The notes below the pieces were generated by a model. The model was not told the DNA's origin. It searched no databases and worked only from the letters and a program-made list of their open reading frames with translations. Below are positions 8,949-18,190 of a DNA stretch of 64,000 nt, one piece after another. Source of the stretch: an uncultured Flavobacteriales bacterium (GTDB taxonomy: Bacteria; Bacteroidota; Bacteroidia; Flavobacteriales; CAJXXR01); the NCBI GenBank assembly GCA_913063375.1, contig CAJXXR010000009.1:30157-94156 (forward strand), in the 5' to 3' direction. The position numbers and the translations under genes are program-made. Each line of letters opens with the position of its first letter. Within the stretch, counting starts at the first letter, position 1.

Positions 8949-11354
8949 TTAATGAGGGTTTGGTAAAGATTTCGATTCTTTTTTTATTAATTCCATAATT
9001 TGATCGATGTTCATTCCAGATTCATTCTGGTTGTATAGAACATCAATTCTTAAGGCTTTCAATCCTGAAATTCCTTGAAGGTCCTCCAGGTCTAAATCCT
9101 CCAGGTTTTTACCCAAATAATTCATCGATTGCAAAAATTCAATATATCTTTTGTATTCCGTGGCATCCTTGTCTTGAGAGTATACAATGACTAATTTTCC
9201 TGGTTGGGTAATCCTTTCTTTAGTATCTTTTATAAAAGCCTTGTCAATTCGTTTTTTTAAGATTTCATACCGGATATTATAAGCACCATCTACATCAAAT
9301 TGCTTTTCATCCATTCTGAATTTTATGGCTAAATCGTTGCTATGTACTAAAATCAAAGAAGCGATCTCCAAAGGATAGTGCATCTCACTTTTTAAGTTGT
9401 GTGCGATGTTTTCCAACTGACACATTAACTGAAGTTGCCACAACCTTAGATTGTACAAATAGAGCGGTTTGAATTCCCTATTTTTCACCAATGATTGACC
9501 GATATACATATTGAATTCAATTCCGTCCGTTTTGAAGCGTTCGAAATAATGTGGAAACATATCTTGAGCTAACTCCTGCTCTTTATCAATATGTTGAGCC
9601 ATTCTTTCGTTGAGAAGGGTCACACTATCTTCATAGTCCTTCCGCTTTTTATAGACAACTTCTAGATTTTCATCTATCTGAGCCATATAGTTGTTCACCG
9701 CCTCTTCTAAGGATGGGCTAATGGCCTTTATGTGTTGAAAAACAGGGTATACATCACGTTTGAAGAATTCAGTAATGCCAATTTCGTCACCGGTTTTTAA
9801 GCCTTTTTTTATAGTTTGGTAGTATTGGTCAATTCTAAAATTGAGCTCACTATAAATAGGTAAGTTCTCAATTTTAAGGGCTTTAGACATTACCATTTTT
9901 GCCTCGGATAGCTGATGACTGAGATCCGACTGAATGGAATTGTTCCTTGCCATTGAGGAACCCTTAATATCGCATTGCCCATATAGTGGATAGACCTTTT
10001 TGAAAACGATATCTTCTAGTTGGTTTATTTTCCCTTTTTCCATTAATTGGCCAGAATAGCGTTCTACAGCGTCATAGAAACGCCACTTTACACTAGGGTG
10101 AATTGCCGTGTAATTTTCCTGGATAATGGATTCCAGATTTGTCGCATATTCTTTGAATACTCTTTGAATGGAGACCGTGAAAACAGGGATAACATCCTTA
10201 AGTTTATTTGCGTTTAGAGAATTCAGGTCGAACTTATTGGTGGAAACCAATTCTAATATGCCAATGAAATCATCATTAATAGGTATTGGGACAAGGATAA
10301 AACTTTCTATCTTATTACTTTTTAAGCTTTTGTATAAGTTGTTGAAGTTGGTATGCTCTCCATAGCGTTCTATATCAGAAACTGCTAAAAAATTATGTTG
10401 GTCTACTACTTTTTGATTGATGCCCTCACAGACCATATTATTACAGTCTAGGTATTCATCACAGGAAAGAATAAAGCTTGTTCCCGCTTTGTATTTTGGA
10501 ATCTCAAATTTTTTCTCATTCAAATTGAATTTAGAAAAACCGAGTTTTAAATTTGGCAAACCAAAAAGCTTAACTAGGTTTTTTTCCAACTTTAATTGAG
10601 CATCTCCACCTATAGACAATAGATCCTCTTTTATGGACGATAAGATTTCGTCGGAAGTAACGTCAAATAGGTTTAGAATACCAAAACCTTTAAAAATATA
10701 ACTATTGGGAGGAAATTTTTCTTTCCACAACTCCAATTTATCCGGTTGGTCGAAGTTGTCTATTAAAATTTTAATATCGTCTTCTGAGATGTCTGGAGCC
10801 AGATCTGTTTTAATTATTTCAGAAAAATCACTGTTAAACATCACTCTATAATGATTCATCCCGCCTGTTTTTTGATTTGGAATATCAAAGAAGAACGGTC
10901 GTTTAAAGTCAATTTTTATATCGTAATAGAAGGCTAGAATAAACGTACAAGCCATTACATAGAAACTGGAATCGTCAATGTTTCTGATTTGAAAATCATA
11001 ATCGGTACCGGCATTTTCAAGAATGCGTTCAAACCGTCTAGAAAATTTAAACGTGGTGAAGTTGAAAGGGACACTGACCGCTTTGATTTCATTTTCTTGA
11101 AGTGCTTCAGGAAATATAAAGTCCATCAGATAGTCGATTTCCTTATTGTAGTCGTCTAGTTTTGAAAAATCAGAAAACCCCTCTCTTAATATCGAATGTT
11201 GAGCATATTTTTCCAACAATTCAATGGAAGAGCTTTGCAGTGGACTATTCGAGTTTTTAGCTTGCTTTTCAATCTGTTTAAAAACACCATCGAAACTTAT
11301 TTGCAATTCAAATGGCAGCTCACTATTGGTATTACTAGAAGGGATTATTTTCAT
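8949..11354 (-). CDS. Large GAF-domain protein of unknown function
   Basis: The 801-aa protein has no signal peptide and no membrane helices. The middle part (about 270-420) reads like a GAF sensor domain, with SFILSCDEYL, LVPIPINDDFIGILELVS and a helix after it. The rest is helical and charged, including ERMAQHIDKEQELAQDMFPHYFERF. I know proteins of this length with a central GAF domain as conserved but uncharacterised in Flavobacteriia. No output domain such as a kinase, cyclase or HTH is visible, so a role in signalling is only an inference. It probably stands first in a unit with ispD, since the gap between them is 50 bases. Confidence 0.65.
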   Translation of the reverse strand: MKIIPSSNTNSELPFELQISFDGVFKQIEKQAKNSNSPLQSSSIELLEKYAQHSILREGFSDFSKLDDYNKEIDYLMDFIFPEALQENEIKAVSVPFNFTTFKFSRRFERILENAGTDYDFQIRNIDDSSFYVMACTFILAFYYDIKIDFKRPFFFDIPNQKTGGMNHYRVMFNSDFSEIIKTDLAPDISEDDIKILIDNFDQPDKLELWKEKFPPNSYIFKGFGILNLFDVTSDEILSSIKEDLLSIGGDAQLKLEKNLVKLFGLPNLKLGFSKFNLNEKKFEIPKYKAGTSFILSCDEYLDCNNMVCEGINQKVVDQHNFLAVSDIERYGEHTNFNNLYKSLKSNKIESFILVPIPINDDFIGILELVSTNKFDLNSLNANKLKDVIPVFTVSIQRVFKEYATNLESIIQENYTAIHPSVKWRFYDAVERYSGQLMEKGKINQLEDIVFKKVYPLYGQCDIKGSSMARNNSIQSDLSHQLSEAKMVMSKALKIENLPIYSELNFRIDQYYQTIKKGLKTGDEIGITEFFKRDVYPVFQHIKAISPSLEEAVNNYMAQIDENLEVVYKKRKDYEDSVTLLNERMAQHIDKEQELAQDMFPHYFERFKTDGIEFNMYIGQSLVKNREFKPLYLYNLRLWQLQLMCQLENIAHNLKSEMHYPLEIASLILVHSNDLAIKFRMDEKQFDVDGAYNIRYEILKKRIDKAFIKDTKERITQPGKLVIVYSQDKDATEYKRYIEFLQSMNYLGKNLEDLDLEDLQGISGLKALRIDVLYNQNESGMNIDQIMELIKKESKSLPNPH

Positions 11355-11562
11355 GGTTCATTGGTTATCTGATCGCTTACAATAGAAGCTAAAAGCACTA
11401 CAGCCCTATTAAGATACAAAAATTTAAATAGGCATTTTTCAATTGGGCAAACAAATTTAACCAAAAAAATGTCTGATTGTTTATTTATGTTCCATGCCTA
11501 TATTAAAAATGGTGAATTATTAACGAAATATCTTAAATGGGGTACAAGACCATAGAATCTAT

Positions 11563-11570
11563 TATATTTG
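11563..11570 (+). promoter_or_regulatory. Bacteroidota -7 box before the glycosyltransferase
   Basis: TATATTTG matches the Bacteroidota sigma-A -7 consensus TAnnTTTG and lies 26 bases before ATG 11597, which would give a leader of about 20 nt. I see no good -33 TTTG. Confidence 0.4.
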
Positions 11571-11596
11571 GCTATCCTTTTAATTCATGATAGAGC

Positions 11597-12334
11597 ATGC
11601 CTGAGAATTTTTATTCCATTATTATCCCCTGTTACAATGAGTCTGAGCGACTAGCTCAGGAGGTGTTTTATAATTTTGTTGAGAAGCACCCTGAGGTGGA
11701 TATTTTCTTTGCGAATGATGGGAGTTCAGATGACACTAAATTAGTTCTTGAAAGGCTATGTTCGCAGCATTCACAGCTGTTTTTATTAGACTATCCAGAG
11801 AATCAAGGAAAGGGAGAAGTCATTCGGCAATCAGCAAAGCATATTGTTGAGAAAGAGCGTAAAGAATATCAATGGATTGGATTTTTGGATGCAGATTTAG
11901 CTACTCCACTAGAGGAAATGATGCGTTTGCTAGATTCTCAATCAATGGAAATCCAGCTTTTGATGGGGACAAGATTTGCTAGGATGGGGTCGGAAATCCA
12001 GCGTAAATGGTATAGACATTACCCTGGCAGAATCATCGCTACCATTATCAGTCTATTGTTAGGATTGGCAGTCTACGATACCCAATGTGGTGCTAAATGG
12101 ATTAGAAGAGGTTTTATAGAATCAGATTTTGAAGAGCCTTTTATAACCCCTTGGCTATTTGATGTTGAAATGATCAAACGCTTGGTTAAGAAAAATGGTG
12201 TAGTAAGTGCAAAAAAGCAAATTTTGGAGATACCACTAAATACATGGGTGGAAATGGGAGGATCCAAAATTACGTTACTTGATTTTCTGAAGACACCAAT
12301 AGAGTTGGTGAAAATATATTTTCACTACCGTTAG
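11597..12334 (+). CDS. Family 2 glycosyltransferase, dolichyl-phosphate glucose synthase-like
   Basis: The 245-aa protein opens with the GT-A fold signature YSIIIPCYNESERLAQEV, followed by FFANDGSSDDT (about 35-45) and FLDADLATPLEEM (about 98-110, the DxD metal site). MGTRFARMGSEIQRKWYRH and YDTQCGAKW follow. These blocks are shared with DPG/DPM-type synthases that charge a lipid phosphate with a sugar. There is no C-terminal membrane pair, so it is the soluble short form. It converges on the copper ATPase gene, with only 1 base between the stop codons. The sugar and acceptor cannot be read from the sequence. Confidence 0.85.
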   Translation: MPENFYSIIIPCYNESERLAQEVFYNFVEKHPEVDIFFANDGSSDDTKLVLERLCSQHSQLFLLDYPENQGKGEVIRQSAKHIVEKERKEYQWIGFLDADLATPLEEMMRLLDSQSMEIQLLMGTRFARMGSEIQRKWYRHYPGRIIATIISLLLGLAVYDTQCGAKWIRRGFIESDFEEPFITPWLFDVEMIKRLVKKNGVVSAKKQILEIPLNTWVEMGGSKITLLDFLKTPIELVKIYFHYR

Positions 12335-12335
12335 T

Positions 12336-14705
12336 TTATTTGGCTTTTGTGAATATCCTTTTGGCAGCTAGATTGCTGTAAAGCGTAACGAATAAAACTA
12401 CAGAAATAGAACTCAAAGGCATCAATATTGCCGAAATCAGAGGGGATAATTTTCCTGCAACAGCAAAGCTAAGCCCTACAATATTATAGGCAAATGAGAA
12501 GGCAAAGCTCCAATAGATAATGGTTTTTGTCTTTCTGGAATACAATAGGAACTTGTCCAATAAACTAAGCTGGTCAGCTTGAAGAATCACATCGCAGGCA
12601 GGAGAGAAGCTATTGATGTTTTCGCTAATACTAAGTCCAACTTCACTTTGTTGTAGTGCTCCAGCATCATTTAATCCATCTCCTATCATCAAGACCTTAT
12701 TATGATTGGATTGAATTTGTTGAACAAAATCCAATTTATCATGTGGGCTGGCATTAAAAACCATTGGGGTTTGTTGCCCGAAGATTTCCTGTAATCTTGT
12801 TTTTTCACCTGAGTTATCACCAGAAAGTAGGGATAGTTTATACTCTTTTTGAAGTAAATTTATCAAACCCTTCACCCCAGATCGATATTGATTCTTGATC
12901 AAGAAGTATCCCTTGATTTCATCATTAACAGACCAATATAACCTTGTTTGTTTGTCGGTATCCATGGGTAAGCCAACAAATGGAGCTATTCCAATTTTAT
13001 AGAGCTTATTATTGATGAGGGCAGAAGCACCTAGGTTGGTTTCTTCCTTAAACCCACTCAGTTCACATTTTTCTGTTGTAGGGAGTGCATCATATATCAT
13101 CCTACTTATAGGATGGTTAGATTGTTGACTCAGGCATTTTATACTGGTCAAATGATCAGCTGTTAGCTGAGCTTGGTTTAAGTCTACGTCAGAGCTATTT
13201 GAAATAGTTAGCGTACCCGTTTTGTCGAAGATAATGCTGTCTACCTCACTCATTCTTTCAAGACTCATAGCGTCTTTAATAAAGAAACCTTTGGAGGCTA
13301 GTATTCTTAAAGCGTTACCATGTGTAAACGGTGCAGCCAAAGCAAGTGCACATGGGCATGCAACAATCAGTACTGCTGCGAATACCTGAATGGCAATTTC
13401 TGGACGCGTAATTTGCCAGTAAGTGAAAGATAACAATGCAATGGTAGTGATCGTCAAGGTGAAATGTTTACTGATTCGATCTGTAAAGCTTTTTATTTGC
13501 TTTGAGCTATTTTTTTGGAAGCTGTCGTGGCTCCATAGCTTGGTCAAATAACTCTGGTCTGTTTTTCGAATCACTTCCAATTCCAAAGCGGCTCCTTTTT
13601 GTTTTCCACCAGCGAAAATTTTGTCACCTTCCCGGTAGTTAATCAATCTTGATTCACCTGTGACAAAGCTATTGTCGATAAGCCCATCACCACTGATTAG
13701 TACACTGTCAGCAGGTATTAATTCCTCATTTCTGATTAATATTCTATCTCCTTTTTTTAGCTCTTTCAGTGGGATATTTTCTTCACTATCACCATTTAGG
13801 CGAGTGATGGAGATAGGGAAATAGGATTTATAATCTCTCTCAAATGACAGGAAATTATAGGTTTTATCTTGGAACATTTTCCCTAGTAATAGGAAGAAAA
13901 CGAGTGCCGTAAGGCTGTCAAAATAACCTGACTCTTCTAGGAAGAGTACATCTCTCCAGCTACTTAGGAATAGAACCATAAGGCCTAAGGCAATAGGTAC
14001 GTCCATGTTGAAGTACCGATTCTTGATGCCTTTCCAGGCTGACTTGAAATAGTCGGAACCACTGTAAAGTAATACGGGTAGTGAGAATAGGCCGCCAACA
14101 AGTCCAAAGAATTCACGAAGGCCCTCGTGTTCCCAAGAATTTGTAAAGTAATCTGGGAAGGATATGAACATGGTGTTTCCCCAGAAGAATCCTGCAACGG
14201 CTAATTTGTATAGTTTATGTTTTGTTGATTTTTTGGTGCCTTCATCTTGGTCGTCTAAACTGATATAAGGTGCATAACCTAATTTTTCTAGAAGTAGCGC
14301 CAATTCATAAAGCGGTAATTCTCCATGTTTAAATTGGATGAGTGCCTTTTTCTTTGGGAAATTTACTCTAATCCAATCGATGTGTTCATTCAGTAGGTAG
14401 AGGTTTTCCAATAACCAGATGCAAGAACTGCAATGAATACTTGGAATATAGAACTCTATTTGGGTGTACAAATCGTCCTTAAATTGAATGAGATCTTCTT
14501 CAATGGAAGGGTTCTGTAAGAAGGTAAAGTTGTTCTTTTCAGAGAAATTGGTCTTTACGCCAGGACGTTCTTCCAAGTCGTAGAACCCACTAAGCGGGCT
14601 ATTGTTTAGGATAGTGTATACGGATATACACCCATTACAACAGAAATTAAACCCTTCTTTCGGAATTATTTCTTCGCAGTCTGAACCACAGTGGTGACAT
14701 TTCAT
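12336..14705 (-). CDS. ccoI: Heavy-metal P-type ATPase, CcoI/FixI type copper exporter
   Basis: The chosen start is ATG 14705 (MKCHHCGSD), giving 789 aa; a TTG 24 bases upstream is possible. Order of parts: an N-terminal Cys-rich metal-binding segment (CHHCGSDCEE, FCCNGC) of the CcoI type; an HMA domain with IHCSSCIW; transmembrane helices; the GESRLI phosphatase motif; CPCALALAAPF in the transport helix; DKTGTLT with the phosphorylated Asp; and GDGLNDAGAL. CPC plus the double-Cys N-terminus points to Cu+ transport for cbb3 oxidase assembly. The divergent neighbour is an FNR-type regulator, the usual company of ccoI in Bacteroidota. No ccoNOP genes follow here. Confidence 0.88.
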   Translation of the reverse strand: MKCHHCGSDCEEIIPKEGFNFCCNGCISVYTILNNSPLSGFYDLEERPGVKTNFSEKNNFTFLQNPSIEEDLIQFKDDLYTQIEFYIPSIHCSSCIWLLENLYLLNEHIDWIRVNFPKKKALIQFKHGELPLYELALLLEKLGYAPYISLDDQDEGTKKSTKHKLYKLAVAGFFWGNTMFISFPDYFTNSWEHEGLREFFGLVGGLFSLPVLLYSGSDYFKSAWKGIKNRYFNMDVPIALGLMVLFLSSWRDVLFLEESGYFDSLTALVFFLLLGKMFQDKTYNFLSFERDYKSYFPISITRLNGDSEENIPLKELKKGDRILIRNEELIPADSVLISGDGLIDNSFVTGESRLINYREGDKIFAGGKQKGAALELEVIRKTDQSYLTKLWSHDSFQKNSSKQIKSFTDRISKHFTLTITTIALLSFTYWQITRPEIAIQVFAAVLIVACPCALALAAPFTHGNALRILASKGFFIKDAMSLERMSEVDSIIFDKTGTLTISNSSDVDLNQAQLTADHLTSIKCLSQQSNHPISRMIYDALPTTEKCELSGFKEETNLGASALINNKLYKIGIAPFVGLPMDTDKQTRLYWSVNDEIKGYFLIKNQYRSGVKGLINLLQKEYKLSLLSGDNSGEKTRLQEIFGQQTPMVFNASPHDKLDFVQQIQSNHNKVLMIGDGLNDAGALQQSEVGLSISENINSFSPACDVILQADQLSLLDKFLLYSRKTKTIIYWSFAFSFAYNIVGLSFAVAGKLSPLISAILMPLSSISVVLFVTLYSNLAAKRIFTKAK

Positions 14706-14800
14706 TTTATGCAAGCTTTCGTTGTGCAAGGTCAGGATAATTTCTAGTATAAAAAATGATAAAGGTCAGACTTGAAGAAGGCTAAGTGACCTAAAATGAG

Positions 14801-14808
14801 TATTTTTG
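14801..14808 (+). promoter_or_regulatory. Bacteroidota -7 box before the FNR-type regulator
   Basis: TATTTTTG fits TAnnTTTG, and the run gtatttttgctgggaa recurs exactly at the dxs promoter (26043-26058). It would give a leader of about 100 nt before GTG 14915. Confidence 0.4.
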
Positions 14809-14914
14809 CTGGGAAGTAGTGTTATTCCTTGAATTATTTGTTTATAAAGCAGATTATATAAGCAAAATTTACGCTTATTTTGTAACTTGGAATTAGCTAA
14901 AATAACCAATTACC

Positions 14915-15622
14915 GTGAAGAAGAAATTTGAAATGCCTTCCTGTTCAAATTGTGATCACAGGAGTAAATCTATCTTTTCTCAGCTTAAACCTGAGGAAAT
15001 AGAAAGCCTTGATGACTCTAAGGGATGTAATGTCTTTAAAAAAGGTCAGATTGTTTTTCAAGAAGGAAATAGACTGTCTGGTATTTTCTGTATTTTCAAA
15101 GGTAAATTGAAAATGTATAAGACAGGTCCTGAAGGAAAGGAACAAATTATTCGTTTCGCTAAAGAAGGGGATATCATTGGATATCGTGCTGCACTTAGTG
15201 ATGAACCACTTTCGGTTTCTGCGGCAACATTGGAAGAAACTTCAGCTTGCTTTATTCCAAAAAGAGTTCTTTTTGAAGCGCTCGCTTCGAATCAAAAATT
15301 TTCATTTAAGATGATGGAGATGGCTTGTCATGAAATTGGTGAAGCCAACAAAATTATTACCAACCTAGCACAAAAATCTGTTCGTGAACGTCTAGCGGAA
15401 GTGTTATTGATACTTCAAACTACTTTTGGTGAAGATGAAGACGGTAACCTTGATGTTAAACTTACTCGTGAAGAAATTTCAAGTGTAGTTGGAACGGCAA
15501 CGGAATCTGTCATTAGATTGCTGTCAGAGTTTAAAAAGGATCAGCTTATTGAGTTGAATGGAAAGAAAATCCACATTTTGGAGCACCGTAAGTTGGCTGA
15601 AATTGGAAATGTCTACGATTAA
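14915..15622 (+). CDS. Crp/Fnr family transcriptional regulator, FNR-like
   Basis: The 235-aa protein starts with GTG. It has an N-terminal cysteine pair (CSNCDHR, residues 10-13), then the cyclic-nucleotide-binding fold (GQIVFQEGNRLSGIFCIFKGKLKMYK to about residue 130). A dimer helix follows, then a Crp-type HTH with LTREEISSVVGTATESVIRLLSEFKKD as recognition region. Other cysteines (GCNVF, IFCIF, SACFIP) could complete an Fe-S site, but I cannot assign ligands. It is divergent from the copper ATPase, which fits control of microaerobic respiration. I saw no clear TTGATnnnnATCAA site between the two genes. Confidence 0.85.
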   Translation: MKKKFEMPSCSNCDHRSKSIFSQLKPEEIESLDDSKGCNVFKKGQIVFQEGNRLSGIFCIFKGKLKMYKTGPEGKEQIIRFAKEGDIIGYRAALSDEPLSVSAATLEETSACFIPKRVLFEALASNQKFSFKMMEMACHEIGEANKIITNLAQKSVRERLAEVLLILQTTFGEDEDGNLDVKLTREEISSVVGTATESVIRLLSEFKKDQLIELNGKKIHILEHRKLAEIGNVYD

Positions 15623-17151
15623 TTTTTAAAACTACTTAAGTCATAAATTTTAAGCCCATTGTATTCTGCTTTTACTTTAGAGCAGTACACATTTAGATAG
15701 GGCCTCTCAGTAAGGAATCGATCGTTCAATACAACGAGATATTGTAATTCCTTGTTGTCAATTAACTGTTGGATTTTTTCGACAGAATCTCCATTTCCAT
15801 ATAAATCAGACCAGCCTTGTTGATTCAGTCTATAAAGCGCTGTGTTAGGGGTCGGATCCCCTGCAATTAAGAACTTATCCTCCTGAGCAATATCATGTGC
15901 CCTTAAAAAGGGTTGAATACCATCTAAAGCTGTGTAAAGGTGCATGTCGTTCTGCCAGCCGGTATAGCGTTTTTCTAATTGATCTTTCCCGTATTTTAAG
16001 TTAAATAAGACGAATATAGTAAGTGCAAATTTCCATTTTCGAGACTGAAAGATGCTATGATTCGTTTGTTTATAATAATCCAATATAGCAATCATTAGCA
16101 GTACTGGAATAATATATAGGTTAATGGTATAGTAGTCGTGATTCATCAGATTTAAGAAGAATAAATAACCAAAGGCTATAAATCCGATACTTAAACTTCC
16201 CAATAAATATATCCAAAATACAGCTTGTCTTTTCAAGTATCTCAAGAAAATAGCGACCAAAATAAGTAGGAATATATAGGTAGCGGGGTAGAAATAATCA
16301 TCTCCCCAAAGATGAATAATATTGTACCATACTTTGGAGATCATTTCTTCACTGAGACTGTTGTATGGCCAGGTATGGGTTGAAAAATAGCTTGTACCAT
16401 GATTGTCATTATAAGCAATAGCCCAATTATACCATAAGAAATTTAACAAAATGGTACTTAGATAGGCTATTGTTGCCTGTATGCTATGCTGAAAGTAGCG
16501 CCACCTTTTAAAAGGTAAAAGACCAAGAATTGCCAAGCCTAAAAGTGGAAAAAAGCTGATAAGTGCTGTGATTTTTAGTAGACCTGCTAAGGTGAAAAAT
16601 AGAGCGCTAAACCATACACTACTGTTTTTCTTATAGATATCGTATTGGCCTATATGGTACCAGGCAATGCAGACAAAGGCTAACGCTGAGGTGTTTGGAA
16701 GGTAGTTGTTTGAATAATATACAATTACCGGACTAGCAGCCAGTATTGTGGGGATGAATAAGGCCCAGAATAGACTTTTGAAGCGTTGATATACTGCTTT
16801 ATAAAGGTAGAATAGACCTAGAAAGAAAAGTAGGGTGTTGAGAAGTCTTATGATAGAAGAATGGACACCAAACTGTTGATACAATCCTGCAGAGATATAA
16901 TATAGAATAGGGAATTCTCCAACACCATATCCTTGGCTGTTTTCATCAGCACTTTGGAAATGGATTTCTGGTTGAAAGAAATCCATTCCATGCTGATAAT
17001 AGTTTAATGCTATTGAAGCACCATCAGATTGTCTCCAATGATGAATAGATTGTGGTTCCTTTACGATATAATCTTGAAAGTCAAAAAAAGCAAAAAATAG
17101 GACCAGGACATATAGAATAAATCCCGGAAGGTACGACTTTCGATTTCGCAT
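15619..17151 (-). CDS. Membrane glycosyltransferase, GT-C (ArnT/family 39-like)
   Basis: The 510-aa protein has about ten hydrophobic segments. An early luminal loop holds HHWRQSDGASIALNYYQHG (about residues 36-54), the place where GT-C enzymes carry their catalytic acidic residue. A later periplasmic-looking tail (from about 390) has GDPTPNTALYRLNQQGW. This is the layout of bacterial GT-C enzymes that take a sugar from a polyprenyl-phosphate donor. The gene overlaps the convergent FNR-type gene by 4 bases and follows lspA by 2 bases, so it is probably in the ileS-traR-lspA transcription unit. The acceptor is unknown. Confidence 0.7.
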   Translation of the reverse strand: MRNRKSYLPGFILYVLVLFFAFFDFQDYIVKEPQSIHHWRQSDGASIALNYYQHGMDFFQPEIHFQSADENSQGYGVGEFPILYYISAGLYQQFGVHSSIIRLLNTLLFFLGLFYLYKAVYQRFKSLFWALFIPTILAASPVIVYYSNNYLPNTSALAFVCIAWYHIGQYDIYKKNSSVWFSALFFTLAGLLKITALISFFPLLGLAILGLLPFKRWRYFQHSIQATIAYLSTILLNFLWYNWAIAYNDNHGTSYFSTHTWPYNSLSEEMISKVWYNIIHLWGDDYFYPATYIFLLILVAIFLRYLKRQAVFWIYLLGSLSIGFIAFGYLFFLNLMNHDYYTINLYIIPVLLMIAILDYYKQTNHSIFQSRKWKFALTIFVLFNLKYGKDQLEKRYTGWQNDMHLYTALDGIQPFLRAHDIAQEDKFLIAGDPTPNTALYRLNQQGWSDLYGNGDSVEKIQQLIDNKELQYLVVLNDRFLTERPYLNVYCSKVKAEYNGLKIYDLSSFKN

Positions 17152-17153
17152 GA

Positions 17154-17795
17154 TTAGGCAATTTCTTGATTCACTTCAGAATCTGTATTAGTAGATTTTT
17201 TCGGTAGAGGTTGAAACGCCAAGGATAATGATTTGTTGTAAAGGATAAGGATAAATACACCTATGCTAATAGCAGAATCAGCTAAATTGAATACCGGTCT
17301 GAAGTGACTAAAATAGTCTCCGCCATAAAAGGGCAACCAGGTAGGATAATACCCTTCAATTAAATTTAGATGAATCATGTCTACTACCTTTCCATATAGA
17401 ATTGGAGCATAGCCGCCATCTTCAGGCATGAAAGTACTTATCTGACCCATGCTATGCTCAAATATATAACCATAAAAGGCACTATCAACCATATTTCCAA
17501 TAGCGCCTGCCAGAATTAGGGAAAAGGCAATATGGATAACAGGTTTTACCTTCTTTTTCACCATTCCATTGATGAAATAGAAGAGGTAGCCAATGGCAAT
17601 TATTCTAAAAAGGCTTAGGAATAGTTTACCGAAAATCTCGATCCCAAACGCCATTCCGTTATTTTCAACGAAATGGATAGTGAGCCAAGGAAGTACTTCT
17701 ATTTCATCAAGCAGCATCATATTGGTTTTAACCCAAACTTTGGTTACTTGATCAAGTAGAAGTACTATGAATATAATCCAAAAAGTCTTTTTCAA
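17154..17795 (-). CDS. lspA: Lipoprotein signal peptidase (signal peptidase II)
   Basis: The 213-aa protein cuts the signal peptide from prolipoproteins after lipid attachment. It has four membrane helices and the family blocks LLLDQVTKVWVK (N-terminal), NNGMAFGI, GNMVDSAFYG (first catalytic Asp) and FNLADSAISIGV (second catalytic Asp). It is longer than the E. coli enzyme because of a loop between the catalytic blocks and a C-terminal tail, which is common in Bacteroidota. One base separates it from the traR-like gene upstream. The window encodes several of its likely substrates (38453, 48125, 58487). Confidence 0.95.
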   Translation of the reverse strand: MKKTFWIIFIVLLLDQVTKVWVKTNMMLLDEIEVLPWLTIHFVENNGMAFGIEIFGKLFLSLFRIIAIGYLFYFINGMVKKKVKPVIHIAFSLILAGAIGNMVDSAFYGYIFEHSMGQISTFMPEDGGYAPILYGKVVDMIHLNLIEGYYPTWLPFYGGDYFSHFRPVFNLADSAISIGVFILILYNKSLSLAFQPLPKKSTNTDSEVNQEIA

Positions 17796-17796
17796 A

Positions 17797-18177
17797 CTAT
17801 CTTTTGCTTTGCATTTGTTTAGCTTCGATACTCATAGTAGCATGAGGAACCAGCTTTAAACGCTCTTTTTGAATAAGTTTACCAGTGATACGACAGATAC
17901 CGTAGGTTCTGTTTTCGATTCGAATCAATGCATTTTTTAGGTCGCGAATAAATTTTTCTTGACGCGTAATAAGCATGGTGTTCGATTCTTTAGAAAGGGT
18001 TTCAGATCCTTCTTCAAACGCCTTAAAGGCAGAATAAGTATCATCCGTTCCGTTATCAGCTCCAATATTATTTCGTAAAACTTCAATGTCTTTTTCAGCA
18101 GACTCTATTTTTTCTGAAATAAGAGTCTTGAAACTTTCTAATTCTTCGTCTGAATATCTTGATGCAATTTTGTCCAT
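17797..18177 (-). CDS. TraR/DksA family protein
   Basis: The 126-aa protein has an N-terminal coiled-coil (ELESFKTLISEKIESAEKD) and a C-terminal zinc-finger-like block RIENRTYGICRITGKLIQ, as in DksA/TraR proteins that bind RNA polymerase through its secondary channel. The finger is degenerate: it has a single Cys (GICRITG) where the classic family has four, so zinc binding is doubtful. The coiled-coil tip has DDTYSAF where DksA has DxxDxA. Position between ileS and lspA is the normal one in Bacteroidota. Confidence 0.85.
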   Translation of the reverse strand: MDKIASRYSDEELESFKTLISEKIESAEKDIEVLRNNIGADNGTDDTYSAFKAFEEGSETLSKESNTMLITRQEKFIRDLKNALIRIENRTYGICRITGKLIQKERLKLVPHATMSIEAKQMQSKR

Positions 18178-18190
18178 AATTCAATTCTTT

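Noticed and set aside
14740..14914. FNR binding site between the copper ATPase and FNR-type gene
   Set aside because: No TTGATnnnnATCAA-like site was visible on either strand.
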